Shown here in pieces: positions 27,629 to 36,497 of a DNA stretch of 64,000 nucleotides. How positions within the stretch are numbered: the first letter of the stretch is position 1; every line of letters starts with the position of its first letter. The position numbers and the translations under genes are program-made. This stretch comes from Mucilaginibacter sp. (GTDB taxonomy: Bacteria; Bacteroidota; Bacteroidia; Sphingobacteriales; Sphingobacteriaceae): contig NZ_JANYGH010000063.1 in the NCBI RefSeq assembly GCF_025362475.1, forward strand, positions 1 through 64,000, given 5' to 3'. The notes beneath the pieces were generated by a model that worked only from the letters and a program-made list of their open reading frames with translations, made no database searches and was not told the DNA's origin.

Positions 27629-28468
27629 TTATATAGTTACTTGTATCCAGTTATCCGGAACAATATTCGCTGGGTATTCTTTTTTTATTTTAAAGCCAAG
27701 CCAGTATCTGGGGCAAATAATTTGTTTGTTTTCTTTTTGATTTAAATAGGCTGCCCACCATGAAAATGAACTGTTTGATATAATACAGGCATCGGCATTC
27801 ATTAAAATTTGAAAATCAATGATCATTTCATTGCTGGCAAATTCGGCATTTTTGATGTGACCGAATGTAGCGCGCGCAAACTCCATATCATCACTAACAA
27901 AAATTATTCTGCAATTTTCATGATCGGTTACCTGTTCAATACCTTGTAAATAATAATTTGCAGGCAACGTTAAATCATTACTGCCTAAATTTTGCTGCCA
28001 CCAATCGTTTAAATTTAAATAATCACCCCGTCTTACATGCACGGCAATAATCTTGTTGCTGGCAAAAGTATCCTTATATTTTGCACTAAATTGCTGTTGA
28101 AATTTTTCTTTTATCCTGATGTGGGAGGATATATTACCGGCTATACTTTCAAAAAAAAGTGCCGACTGGAAGTAGCCCCGGTATATAATTTCGTTGGTTG
28201 CCTGGCTAATTATAGGATCTGAATAATTATCCACCGCAACACTTTGCAGGCTTTTGGAAATACTGCCGCTTTTTAACTTAAAATAAACCCGGTTTATAAA
28301 ATTTTTTAACGGGTTATAGCCTTCCAGGTAAAAGTAATCTGCCGCGGTAAATTTTTCAATGGTATCATTTATAAAAAAGGGGGTATTTATCTTTTTTGAT
28401 AATCCCCTTATAAACGCATACTGAAAAAGCTGATTTCCCAACCTGCATTCGATTACGATACCTACCAT
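27629..28468 (-). CDS. Alpha-1,2-fucosyltransferase-like (GT11)
   Basis: This 279-residue GT11 enzyme has ECRLGNQLFQYAF at the N terminus, HVRRGDY at 144-150 (the GDP-fucose binding motif of alpha-1,2-fucosyltransferases) and SNSSFSWWAAYL near 235. It would move fucose from GDP-fucose to a galactose-like acceptor in the repeat unit. A second GT11 gene lies at 34375. No GDP-fucose synthesis genes are in the window, so the donor must come from elsewhere on the chromosome. Confidence 0.9.
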   Translation of the reverse strand: MVGIVIECRLGNQLFQYAFIRGLSKKINTPFFINDTIEKFTAADYFYLEGYNPLKNFINRVYFKLKSGSISKSLQSVAVDNYSDPIISQATNEIIYRGYFQSALFFESIAGNISSHIRIKEKFQQQFSAKYKDTFASNKIIAVHVRRGDYLNLNDWWQQNLGSNDLTLPANYYLQGIEQVTDHENCRIIFVSDDMEFARATFGHIKNAEFASNEMIIDFQILMNADACIISNSSFSWWAAYLNQKENKQIICPRYWLGFKIKKEYPANIVPDNWIQVTI

Positions 28469-28508
28469 AAATTCATTTCAGGGAAGTTTATAAATATCAT
28501 TGAAGTGT

Positions 28509-29441
28509 TTAGTGAAACCAATTGTATAGTTTTATTCGCAGGCGATTAATAATGGCAAGCCTATCCCAGTTTAACACCGGGCCATGGGCATCAGTACTGC
28601 AAATTAGCAAATGGTCCTGGTGCCATTTGTCTTTCATTTTAGGGTCGGATGTTTTGGCATCCATATGTACGTTTGCTACCGAAAGCGGTTCTTTTATTAA
28701 ACTTCTTTTATTGCCCTTTACTATACGCAGCCAAAGTTCATAGTCAAGCGAGCAATGCAGGTCTTCCCATATAGACTGATGTATTTCCGTATTCCAAAAA
28801 CAAGATGGTTGCACTAAGGAAGGGAACCTGATAAAATAATCTATAAATGGAATTACTTTTGTAATGTTCCTAAACTGTTGCTTATCAATTAAATACTCAA
28901 AAGCATATCCATAAACAAAGCTTGCCCTTGTTTTAATAAATTCATGTATAACCCTTAAAAAGGTTTTATTTAAGTAATAATCGTCGCTATTTATCCATGC
29001 GTAATATGTGCCGGATGCTAAACTAAAGCCTTGATTAATAGCGTTTCCCTGTCCTTTGTCTTTTTCGCTTTGCCAATAGCTTATCCATGGCGAATATTTT
29101 TTGATGATCTCTGCCGAGCCATCAGTGCTGCCTCCATCTATAACAATAAACTCCAGGTTAGGGTAATTTTGTAATAATACTGATCGGATGGTTTGTTCGA
29201 TAAATTTATCCTGGTTATATGAAGGGGTTACAATGGTTAATTTGGGCCAGTTTATGGCCTTATCATAAACCGCGGGATCAACTTCTTCGGTCCAGGGCCA
29301 GCCTATGTTATTATTATCGGCTTTAGGAAGATGATTTAGCAAACCAGTTTCCCTGTACTCAACAGTTGGCAGAGGCCAGTCAACGCCTTTCTGCTGAAAA
29401 TGAGACTTGTATGCTTTAAGATCAGGAAGTTTAATATTCAA
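28509..29441 (-). CDS. Glycosyltransferase family 2
   Basis: This 310-residue GT-A transferase has an N-terminal extension of about 65 residues before the GT2 core (LTIVTPSYNQDKFIEQTI, FIVIDGGSTDGS, AWINSDDYYL). The SLDYELWLRIVKG segment is the ED region of this subgroup. The start is TTG at 29441, with no better ATG nearby. Donor and acceptor are unknown. Confidence 0.9.
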   Translation of the reverse strand: MNIKLPDLKAYKSHFQQKGVDWPLPTVEYRETGLLNHLPKADNNNIGWPWTEEVDPAVYDKAINWPKLTIVTPSYNQDKFIEQTIRSVLLQNYPNLEFIVIDGGSTDGSAEIIKKYSPWISYWQSEKDKGQGNAINQGFSLASGTYYAWINSDDYYLNKTFLRVIHEFIKTRASFVYGYAFEYLIDKQQFRNITKVIPFIDYFIRFPSLVQPSCFWNTEIHQSIWEDLHCSLDYELWLRIVKGNKRSLIKEPLSVANVHMDAKTSDPKMKDKWHQDHLLICSTDAHGPVLNWDRLAIINRLRIKLYNWFH

Positions 29442-29444
29442 TTT

Positions 29445-30230
29445 TTAGTACAGGTTTTGAAAACTTGAAATATATTTTTCCCATACTTCCGGTTCGTGTT
29501 TTTCAAAAGCGTGGCAGCCAAAGGGCAGCTCATTGTTTAGTTTTTTTAACGACTCCTGTGGTGAGTGTTCTATAGAAAAACGAAGGGCAGTATCATCAGC
29601 GGGCAAACTAAAAAAGGGGTGGAGTAAATTGCCCCAATATTTAAAGAAACCATCTTCATTGTTTGTTCCCCAGGCAGATGTTTTCGACTTTAAAAGTTTA
29701 AGCAGCCAATAACAAGTTTTGGTTTTTCGTAACGAAAACCCGCCGTTCCCAACGTTACTTATTTTATGGTCTGTTTTAAATATACGGTTAGCGGCACTTA
29801 ATAATTTTGAATACCCTTTCAGAAACTGAATTTCGTTTGCCTGGTTTTCATGGGGCAGATTTGGTGCACCAATAAAATCATAGTTTTTTGTGCACCAGTA
29901 AGCAAGCTCGTCTTTAAAAACAAAAGCGTCAAGCTGATGGATTAGTATGTACTTGTAATCAAGAAAAGTTTTGTAAAACGTGGAAGATAACATCAGTTTA
30001 TTATAGCCTTCTATTCCACTAAAATAATCATCATCAAACAAGGTTAGATTAAATGGGATGTGATCCCGGCAAATATCCTCGTAAGCAGTAGTATTCAATT
30101 TAAATGGGCCAATAAATATTATGGGATATTTTTTTAATACCCGGATGCATTGCTTTAATGAAACAAGCTCATTGGCATTGGGCTGCGGTTTATAAATGGG
30201 TATAATTACAGCAACCATTTTACCTGCCAT
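29445..30230 (-). CDS. DUF5672-family protein, putative sugar transferase
   Basis: This 261-residue protein has the features of DUF5672 proteins found in polysaccharide clusters: MVAVIIPIYKPQPN at the N terminus, YILIHQLDAFVFKDELAYW, YDFIGAPNL and VGNGGFSLRK. The DAFVF acidic motif and the overall fold suggest a GT-A-like transferase, but no reaction is established as far as I know. The ATG is at 30230; a second at 30218 would start the protein at MVAVIIP, just after the upstream stop. Confidence 0.75.
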   Translation of the reverse strand: MAGKMVAVIIPIYKPQPNANELVSLKQCIRVLKKYPIIFIGPFKLNTTAYEDICRDHIPFNLTLFDDDYFSGIEGYNKLMLSSTFYKTFLDYKYILIHQLDAFVFKDELAYWCTKNYDFIGAPNLPHENQANEIQFLKGYSKLLSAANRIFKTDHKISNVGNGGFSLRKTKTCYWLLKLLKSKTSAWGTNNEDGFFKYWGNLLHPFFSLPADDTALRFSIEHSPQESLKKLNNELPFGCHAFEKHEPEVWEKYISSFQNLY

Positions 30231-31152
30231 TTTTAATTAAAACAGGCTTTAAAAACTTACCCGCCACTGCACGAAGCCTGTTTAAGTAGTATTTATATTC
30301 GGTGCCAATTAATATATGCCCTCTTTCATAGTCATCGGCCTTTGTATTAACCTTAATATGTTGCGGGTGTTTTATTGTTGAAAGCTGATGCTGTGTCATT
30401 TGCGATTGATTGGAATTGCAATCATGTGTATGCGTAGCATGCGCTCCAAACCCAATGTTTGATATCATATTTTGCCAAGGCACAATGCAGGTACCATTGT
30501 TTTTCCACATCCAATACATAAACTGATAATCCCAGGCATCCAGGCCGTTTATGATCATGTGCATATTGTTTTCCCAAAACTTACGCTCACGATTATTGGT
30601 AAAAGTTCGCTCTATAACATCGCGCCTGGTTTCATTAGTTTCACCATCGAGTTTAAAACTATAATTTTTCCATGCCCTTTTCCATGTAGCCCAACCCCAA
30701 ACGTGCGGATATTTTGAAAAATAGTAAGTGTCGTTATTTAATGGTTTGGGCTGATAGCTTGTGCCGCAAATCATCATGATATTGGTGTTGTCCCGGTATT
30801 TATTTAGCAAAGTTTCGCAATATTCAAAAAAACTGCTGTTGGGAATGCAGTCGTCTTCCAGTATTATACCTTCCTCTACTTGCTCAAAAAACCAGGTAAT
30901 GCCTGTGGCAGGAGCAAGTCCGCAGCCCATATTTTTATCGCTGAATAAAGTTTTTACTTCGCACTCCCAGTCAATTTTTGAAACGATGTTCCGGGTGGTT
31001 TTACATAGCTCAACATCGTGTTGGTTATTTTCTCTCGGACCATCCGCGGCAATAAATAAGTATTGGGGTTTTTGCTTACGTATTTCCTCAAAAACCTTTT
31101 CTGTGGTTTGGGGACGGTTAAATATTAAAAAAAGTATAGGCGTACTAAACAT
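30220..31152 (-). CDS. GT2-like nucleotide-diphospho-sugar transferase
   Basis: The product of about 310 residues begins MFSTPILFLIFNRPQTTEKV, a start typical of a GT-A family often labelled nucleotide-diphospho-sugar transferase or, misleadingly, hemolysin-like. The DxD region is GIILEDDCIPN near residue 100, and the segment HVWGWATWKRAWKNY is diagnostic. I set the start at the ATG at 31152 rather than a TTG at 31173. It follows the upstream GT2 gene by 17 bases. The substrate is unknown. Confidence 0.85.
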   Translation of the reverse strand: MFSTPILFLIFNRPQTTEKVFEEIRKQKPQYLFIAADGPRENNQHDVELCKTTRNIVSKIDWECEVKTLFSDKNMGCGLAPATGITWFFEQVEEGIILEDDCIPNSSFFEYCETLLNKYRDNTNIMMICGTSYQPKPLNNDTYYFSKYPHVWGWATWKRAWKNYSFKLDGETNETRRDVIERTFTNNRERKFWENNMHMIINGLDAWDYQFMYWMWKNNGTCIVPWQNMISNIGFGAHATHTHDCNSNQSQMTQHQLSTIKHPQHIKVNTKADDYERGHILIGTEYKYYLNRLRAVAGKFLKPVLIKNGR

Positions 31153-31169
31153 CTGCAAACGCGATAATC

Positions 31170-32183
31170 TCAATTAAACATTTCCTGATTTTTTAACATG
31201 TTAGTTAATTGACTATGATGTTTTATGATTTTTTTTCGGTTATTGAAAATTGATATTAGGGAGCCAAGATGAGATTGCAGCTTTAATTTTTCATCAACAC
31301 TTAAAGGCTGCAACTTTATGAGTTTTTGCCTGGCTAATTTTACTGTAAACATGACCAGGGCTTTTATATTATAAATAGACCAATCATTTAATTTTTTTTG
31401 TACCGAACGCTTATCACCATCCATCAGCATAAGATAATTGTTTAGTAAAACATAAGAGTAGCTTATCCAGTACTGCAAATTTAAAATGTACTTCAGGCTT
31501 TGTCTTTTTAGTGGTACAAAATGATGAAAAGTTAACCTATCATTTGATTTAATTTTGTATCCACATATATATATAATAAAGCAAATTTCAACGTCTTCGC
31601 CACAGATTAGTTTTGTGCCATTTCTTCCCGAAGTAATTTGCTGCCAGTCTTTATTATACAGGTTAATAAATAAGCTTTTTCTGCAAACACATCCTGCACC
31701 ATATACCCAATGTGCTGTCGAAGCCCAGGTTTGGGGGCCGTTTACATATGACTGCTTATGTTTTTCAATATCCGACCAAGCGGGCTGTTGTGGGTCGAAT
31801 ATGCCACAGCCACCTAGCACGCCAATTTTATTGTCAGCGGACATAGACTCATAGGCTATACTTACATAATCAGCACATAATCTGTTATCATCATCGCAAG
31901 TAAGTATATATTCATAGTTAGCAGCTTCAATTCCCATTTTATGAGCATGGTTTTTACCGGGGATTGGTTGGGACAATAATCTGAAACCAGCATTTGGAAT
32001 GGTGTATTTCTCCCATTCCTGAGAAGCAACCTGAAAGGTATTATCTGTTGATGCATTATCAATTACAATAACTTCCCATAATATACCTGCAGGTACCCGT
32101 TGCAATGCCAAATGTTTCAGCGTATCAGGTAGGCGTGCAGCACTATTATAACAACAGATGATAACTGATACACCTAATTGCAT
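31170..32183 (-). CDS. Glycosyltransferase family 2
   Basis: This 337-residue GT-A transferase begins MQLGVSVIICCYNSAARL, with VIVIDNASTDNT and the acidic ILTCDDDNRLC. The CGEDVEICFIIYICG segment provides the ED-type catalytic acid, and the following HHFVPLKR is typical of this EPS subgroup. Coding is AT-rich compared with the export genes of the cluster. Specificity is unknown. Confidence 0.92.
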   Translation of the reverse strand: MQLGVSVIICCYNSAARLPDTLKHLALQRVPAGILWEVIVIDNASTDNTFQVASQEWEKYTIPNAGFRLLSQPIPGKNHAHKMGIEAANYEYILTCDDDNRLCADYVSIAYESMSADNKIGVLGGCGIFDPQQPAWSDIEKHKQSYVNGPQTWASTAHWVYGAGCVCRKSLFINLYNKDWQQITSGRNGTKLICGEDVEICFIIYICGYKIKSNDRLTFHHFVPLKRQSLKYILNLQYWISYSYVLLNNYLMLMDGDKRSVQKKLNDWSIYNIKALVMFTVKLARQKLIKLQPLSVDEKLKLQSHLGSLISIFNNRKKIIKHHSQLTNMLKNQEMFN

Positions 32184-32210
32184 TTACAAAATTTTGAAAT
32201 AAATATATTT

Positions 32211-33341
32211 TTAAGATATATATAAGGCATCCATATTCAATTTAAAAGATTCGTAGCTAAATAGTTCATTGTATTTTAAATAACCATTTATGCCGTATTG
32301 CTTGCTTAAGTTGGGATCATTTAACAGGGTTAATATAGCGTTTGCCTGCCCTTGCTTATCCATAGCGTTTAAGAGTAATCCATTAAACTGATGTTGTACA
32401 GACTCTGGAAGCCCGCCTGCATTAGAGGTTACACATGGTAATTGATTGGCCATAGCTTCAACAACAGCAATTCCATGAGTTTCTTGTAAACTTGGTTGAT
32501 AATAAATACATGCGCTTTTTAAATACATGTCGGTGTCAGCTTTATAGCCTTCGAAACGGATGTTATCAAGCATTTTTGTAGCATCTTTAAATTCCTTTAA
32601 TAATGGTCCGTCACCAAGCCATATAAAAATAGCATTACTATACTTTAATGTTACGAGTTTAGCCACATCTAGCCAAACATGGGGGTTTTTATAATTTATA
32701 ACGTGCCCCATGGTTACAATATGCTGTTGATTATTGCTTTTTGTAGTTTGCGTTTTTACGTGGTTTAAATTATCGTTTAGCAGGCAATTATAAATCACAT
32801 TAACAAATTTTTCTTTATTAGCTATATCCCAATTTTCACAAATGAGCTGTTTGTTTGATTGTGATACAGTTATGATTCTTTTGCGCTTACTCAAATTTGT
32901 GTTACATGTATATGATGTAAAAGGCGTATGATTTTTATTTGGAGTAGAATGCAGTATGTAATATACTTTCCCCCACGGCAACCACAACAGATACAAATGT
33001 TTTTCTGGTTCAACCGAGCAGATAGTTACACTTGCATAGCTGTATTTGAAACTTAATAATTGTATGGCAAAAACGGACTTAAGTATTTTGAATAATTCCC
33101 TTATGTTGGTGGTGAAATTATTACCCAAGTGGGCGTAGCCGTGTAATTGTTGTTGGATTTTAACAATAATGCCCGTTGTGTCACCTAAGTTTTTTAAATA
33201 AGGAAGTTGATCTTCATTTTCTAAGAGTAGTATAATATTTTCCTTGCCAAGGTATTTTATTAATGCTTTAAGGTGACTATTACTGCCGCCAAACTCAAAT
33301 AATTTAGCAATAATAATATGTTTCTTTGCTGCTTTAAACAT
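32211..33341 (-). CDS. Glycosyltransferase family 4
   Basis: This GT-B transferase of 376 residues has an N-terminal domain starting MFKAAKKHIIIAKLFEFGG and a donor domain with FIWLGDGPLLKEF, IRFEGYKADTD and QETHGIAVVEAMANQLP (EX7E pattern). I chose the ATG at 33341, whose first base is the last of the upstream TAA (TAATG). The longer frame to 33380 would overlap that gene by 40 bases. Base composition is AT-rich. Sugar specificity is unknown. Confidence 0.9.
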   Translation of the reverse strand: MFKAAKKHIIIAKLFEFGGSNSHLKALIKYLGKENIILLLENEDQLPYLKNLGDTTGIIVKIQQQLHGYAHLGNNFTTNIRELFKILKSVFAIQLLSFKYSYASVTICSVEPEKHLYLLWLPWGKVYYILHSTPNKNHTPFTSYTCNTNLSKRKRIITVSQSNKQLICENWDIANKEKFVNVIYNCLLNDNLNHVKTQTTKSNNQQHIVTMGHVINYKNPHVWLDVAKLVTLKYSNAIFIWLGDGPLLKEFKDATKMLDNIRFEGYKADTDMYLKSACIYYQPSLQETHGIAVVEAMANQLPCVTSNAGGLPESVQHQFNGLLLNAMDKQGQANAILTLLNDPNLSKQYGINGYLKYNELFSYESFKLNMDALYIS

Positions 33342-34390
33342 TATCTCCTGGCAAAGTTTAGTTTCCAAAACACCAGGCATTTCAAAGCTAACTTACAATA
33401 CTCCAACGTGCTGAAACAACCTTTATAATTCTTATAAACTTTCAAAAATTGACATAGAACCTTAGGGGTATATATAGTTTGGTTTAAATAGAAGCGACGG
33501 ATGGTGGAGTTTTTTTTTATCTTAACGTAGTCTTTAAATTTGTGTGCGTCAAAACATGCTTTCTCCATATTTAACCTGACAAGTTCGTCCATCCAACCAA
33601 TCACATCATTTAGTTTGTTTATATTATGGAAGGTTTCATTTTGGAAGAGCAGCTCACGTGTATATTGATCATTTAAAGAGGCATTTTTCCAAATTAGGCT
33701 TAGCATATTAACCCTGCAAATGGCTGAATTTTTGTCCTGGTTCTTTTTATTGGTAATAGAGAATTGATTATTATGGCGTCTGTATGAAAGCAACACATCG
33801 GGCATGTTATTTATTTTACCAAGTGATACACACCTGGTCCATAGTTCATAGTCTTCGGCACATTCAAATTCATTTAAGTACCTGAGATTGTTATTACCAA
33901 TAAAGCTTTTTTTTAGCATCACAGTAGGATGTGCCAACGGACAATATTCAAGCATTCCTATCTTGATATCATCATGACAAATAGGGAAACTCACAATAGT
34001 TTGACTGTCTATTAGTTGATAAGCAGTTCCACACAAATCAATTTCAGAGTGCTGATCCAGGTAGTTTACCTGTTTTTCGAGCCGGGTTAAGTGGCTAATG
34101 TCATCTCCATCCATACGAGCTATGTATTTGCCCCTGGATAGGTTAATACCTATATTTAAACTGGCTACCAAGCCGCTTTTGATTTTTTTCTGTATAAAGT
34201 TAATCCTTTCATCTTTGTAGCTGCTGACAATTTCAATGGCTTTATCAGTAGAACAATCATCAACTATAATAAGTTCAAAAGCTGTAAGGGTTTGATTCAG
34301 TATGCTGTCAATGGCTGCGACAATATAGCTCTCGCAATTATAAACCGGCATTATTATACTAACAATCGGGGTAGTTATATTCTTATCCAC
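33341..34390 (-). CDS. Glycosyltransferase family 2
   Basis: This 349-residue GT-A enzyme has IVSIIMPVYNCESYIVAAID, LIIVDDCSTD and the acidic YIARMDGDDIS. The AEDYELWTRCVSLG segment is the ED catalytic region of the WfgS/WfeV-like group. The start is GTG at 34390, inside the end of the fucosyltransferase gene (16-base overlap). The C-terminal 100 residues are basic and probably contact the membrane. Donor is unknown. Confidence 0.92.
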   Translation of the reverse strand: MDKNITTPIVSIIMPVYNCESYIVAAIDSILNQTLTAFELIIVDDCSTDKAIEIVSSYKDERINFIQKKIKSGLVASLNIGINLSRGKYIARMDGDDISHLTRLEKQVNYLDQHSEIDLCGTAYQLIDSQTIVSFPICHDDIKIGMLEYCPLAHPTVMLKKSFIGNNNLRYLNEFECAEDYELWTRCVSLGKINNMPDVLLSYRRHNNQFSITNKKNQDKNSAICRVNMLSLIWKNASLNDQYTRELLFQNETFHNINKLNDVIGWMDELVRLNMEKACFDAHKFKDYVKIKKNSTIRRFYLNQTIYTPKVLCQFLKVYKNYKGCFSTLEYCKLALKCLVFWKLNFARR

Positions 34391-35244
34391 GTTTCGGGTA
34401 CAATATCCTTAGCCTGGTAATTTAATTCAGTGTCATTAAACCATTTTATTGGCGCAATCACAATTTTGTCGGGTTTAGTGTTGAGCCAGGCTCCCCACCA
34501 ACTAAAGGTGCTGTTGGCTATAATATGATGTTTGCAGTTGTACATTAAACGAATATCTTCAAAAGCAGAATGCTCGTCATTAATATCAACAAAGTGCGTT
34601 TTATAATTTAGTTTGAGGTTGTGTCTTGCCCAGTTTATATCATCTGAGAAAATGTAAAAAATCGGATCAGTAAGCTTATTAGCAATTAAATCTGCGGCGT
34701 TTTCGTAATAAGGTAACGAGCATGTGCCGTGAATTTTGTTCACGGTTTCTTCCTTTTCAAAGTCGCCCCTGCGGATATGTAAGCTTATCGCGTTGTTTGA
34801 TTTAATTTTATTGAGCAAAAAACAATTTGTGTCAGATGGGGGAGCTTTGGGAGTAAACTCATTTTTTATTTGCGTTTTTATATCTGCAAAATATTTCTCA
34901 GATTGCCAGTATCCGCTTAAATATGCATTAGTTAAAGGGGTAAAATATAGTGGGTTAAATTCTAAATTCTTTTCTTCAACTATATGTGTCTCAGGTTTAA
35001 AAAGCTTACTTTTTAGAAAATTAAACCTTGTTGTTTTTTTTTGCTTAAATGCCGAAATTTCGGTTGTCGACGCTATGTTTTCTATAATATTGAAATCGCA
35101 CAGATTATAGCTACGTAATGACTGATCATCAAAAAAATGGATATCAAGTTTAAAATCAGTGTTGTTTTTATATGCCAGGCTTTTTGCAAAAGCATATTGA
35201 AATAACTGATTTCCTAAGCCTCCATGAATTTTAACAATTAGCAT
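34375..35244 (-). CDS. Alpha-1,2-fucosyltransferase-like (GT11)
   Basis: This 289-residue GT11 enzyme has KIHGGLGNQLFQYAFA at the N terminus, HIRRGDF at 156-162 and ANSTFSWWGAWLN near 245. All are hallmarks of GDP-fucose-dependent alpha-1,2-fucosyltransferases. It resembles the product of 27629 in length and motifs, yet the sequences differ widely, so the pair is not a recent tandem copy. It probably adds a second fucose or acts on another branch. The gene overlaps its acetyltransferase neighbour by 14 bases. Confidence 0.92.
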   Translation of the reverse strand: MLIVKIHGGLGNQLFQYAFAKSLAYKNNTDFKLDIHFFDDQSLRSYNLCDFNIIENIASTTEISAFKQKKTTRFNFLKSKLFKPETHIVEEKNLEFNPLYFTPLTNAYLSGYWQSEKYFADIKTQIKNEFTPKAPPSDTNCFLLNKIKSNNAISLHIRRGDFEKEETVNKIHGTCSLPYYENAADLIANKLTDPIFYIFSDDINWARHNLKLNYKTHFVDINDEHSAFEDIRLMYNCKHHIIANSTFSWWGAWLNTKPDKIVIAPIKWFNDTELNYQAKDIVPETWIRI

Positions 35245-35872
35245 ATTTATTTATAAAATCTTCAATATCATGTAATTCAGTAAAATGTTCCTGCAGCCAA
35301 TCATGTTCTTTATTCCACCATTCAAATTTCTCAAGAAAGGATATTTGATCCGGTTCAAAGCGATACTTTATAACCTGTGCCGGTACTCCAACAGCAATGG
35401 CATATGGTGGTATATCTCTTGTTACTACAGCGCCCGCGCCAATTATTGCACCATTACCAATTGTAATATCATCCATAACAATTGCATTAACACCAATCCA
35501 TACATCGTTACCAATGGTAGTTTTGCCCATTTCGATAAAATATTGTTTATCGCTGAATGTCATACCATTTTGTTTGTGAACAGAAAAAAAAGCCGGATGG
35601 GTACTTACAAATTTAGAGGAGGGGTGCTTCCCTAAGCAAATAGAAACTCCCTGCGCAACGGAGCAAAATTTGCCAATTTCGGTATTCATCATCGATACAT
35701 TTTTCGAAAGATATGTGTAACTCCCAATAGTGCAATTGTCGATATAGCAATTTTCTCCAATTTTAACAAAAGGATTATTTGAGCCTAAATCTGGTATGCT
35801 ATTACCCCGGATTTGAGCATTTGATTTATAATTAAGAAGCTGCTTTAGCCAGTTTTTAATTATCTTCTTCAA
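35231..35872 (-). CDS. CatB-related hexapeptide O-acetyltransferase
   Basis: This 213-residue acetyltransferase of the xenobiotic/CatB-related type has hexapeptide repeats (IGENCYIDNCTIGSYTYLS, TTIGNDVWIGVNAIVMDD) and the tail VVTRDIPPYAIAVGVPAQVIKYRF, then WWNKEHDWLQEHF. That WW segment is typical of CatB-like O-acetyltransferases in capsule loci. The start is TTG at 35872, overlapping the previous gene by 17 bases. It forms a pair of similar architecture with 35856-36488. Confidence 0.88.
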   Translation of the reverse strand: MKKIIKNWLKQLLNYKSNAQIRGNSIPDLGSNNPFVKIGENCYIDNCTIGSYTYLSKNVSMMNTEIGKFCSVAQGVSICLGKHPSSKFVSTHPAFFSVHKQNGMTFSDKQYFIEMGKTTIGNDVWIGVNAIVMDDITIGNGAIIGAGAVVTRDIPPYAIAVGVPAQVIKYRFEPDQISFLEKFEWWNKEHDWLQEHFTELHDIEDFINKYANC

Positions 35873-36488
35873 GTTTTTTTACAATTATCTTTGCTTGTTC
35901 AACATCTTTTTCCCACCATGAAGAAGCCAAAATTTTGTCAATTTTCTCCTGTGGAAAGCGATATTTTAAAATCTTTGCAGGTACACCCCCAACAACTGCA
36001 AACGGCGGGACATCTTTGTTAACAAATGCATTGCCTCCAACAACACAACCAATACCAAGGGTTATCCCTCTTCTTATAGTGGCGCCAGATCCTATCCAAA
36101 CATCGTGCGTAACAATGCATTGTTTTTGTGTTAATACTTCATATGGCGTATCGTTAAGAAAGCTGGATGTTGAAATTAGATTAAGCGGGTGTTCGCCGTG
36201 CCCAATATTTACATTGTTGGCAATAGAATTATATCTGCCTATAATTGTCTTTGAAATTAATGTATTAAACCCAATATAAGTATAACTATCAATTGAGCTG
36301 TTTTCACAAACATATGATCCTTTTAAGATGGTTATGTTGTGTCCTTTAACAGCTTTTATATCCACATCGTCAGCATGGATGTTGTTTGATTGTTTTTTGA
36401 AGTATTGTATTCGTTTTTGCTCTTCCGTATGTTTTTTTAAAAAAGCATACAATATAACCTTCAATTTTTTTAGCTGGGATAATAACAT
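35856..36488 (-). CDS. CatB-related hexapeptide O-acetyltransferase
   Basis: This 210-residue protein has the same layout as its downstream neighbour: hexapeptide coils (SSIDSYTYIGFNTLIS, IGHGEHPL, VWIGSGATIRRGITLG), the tail PPFAVVGGVPAKILKYRF and a final SSWWEKDVEQA. It should acetylate a sugar hydroxyl using acetyl-CoA. The N-terminal 40 residues are basic. The two adjacent enzymes may have arisen by duplication and now modify different positions; this is inference. Confidence 0.88.
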   Translation of the reverse strand: MLLSQLKKLKVILYAFLKKHTEEQKRIQYFKKQSNNIHADDVDIKAVKGHNITILKGSYVCENSSIDSYTYIGFNTLISKTIIGRYNSIANNVNIGHGEHPLNLISTSSFLNDTPYEVLTQKQCIVTHDVWIGSGATIRRGITLGIGCVVGGNAFVNKDVPPFAVVGGVPAKILKYRFPQEKIDKILASSWWEKDVEQAKIIVKKLEEDN

Positions 36489-36497
36489 GCTTAGTTT

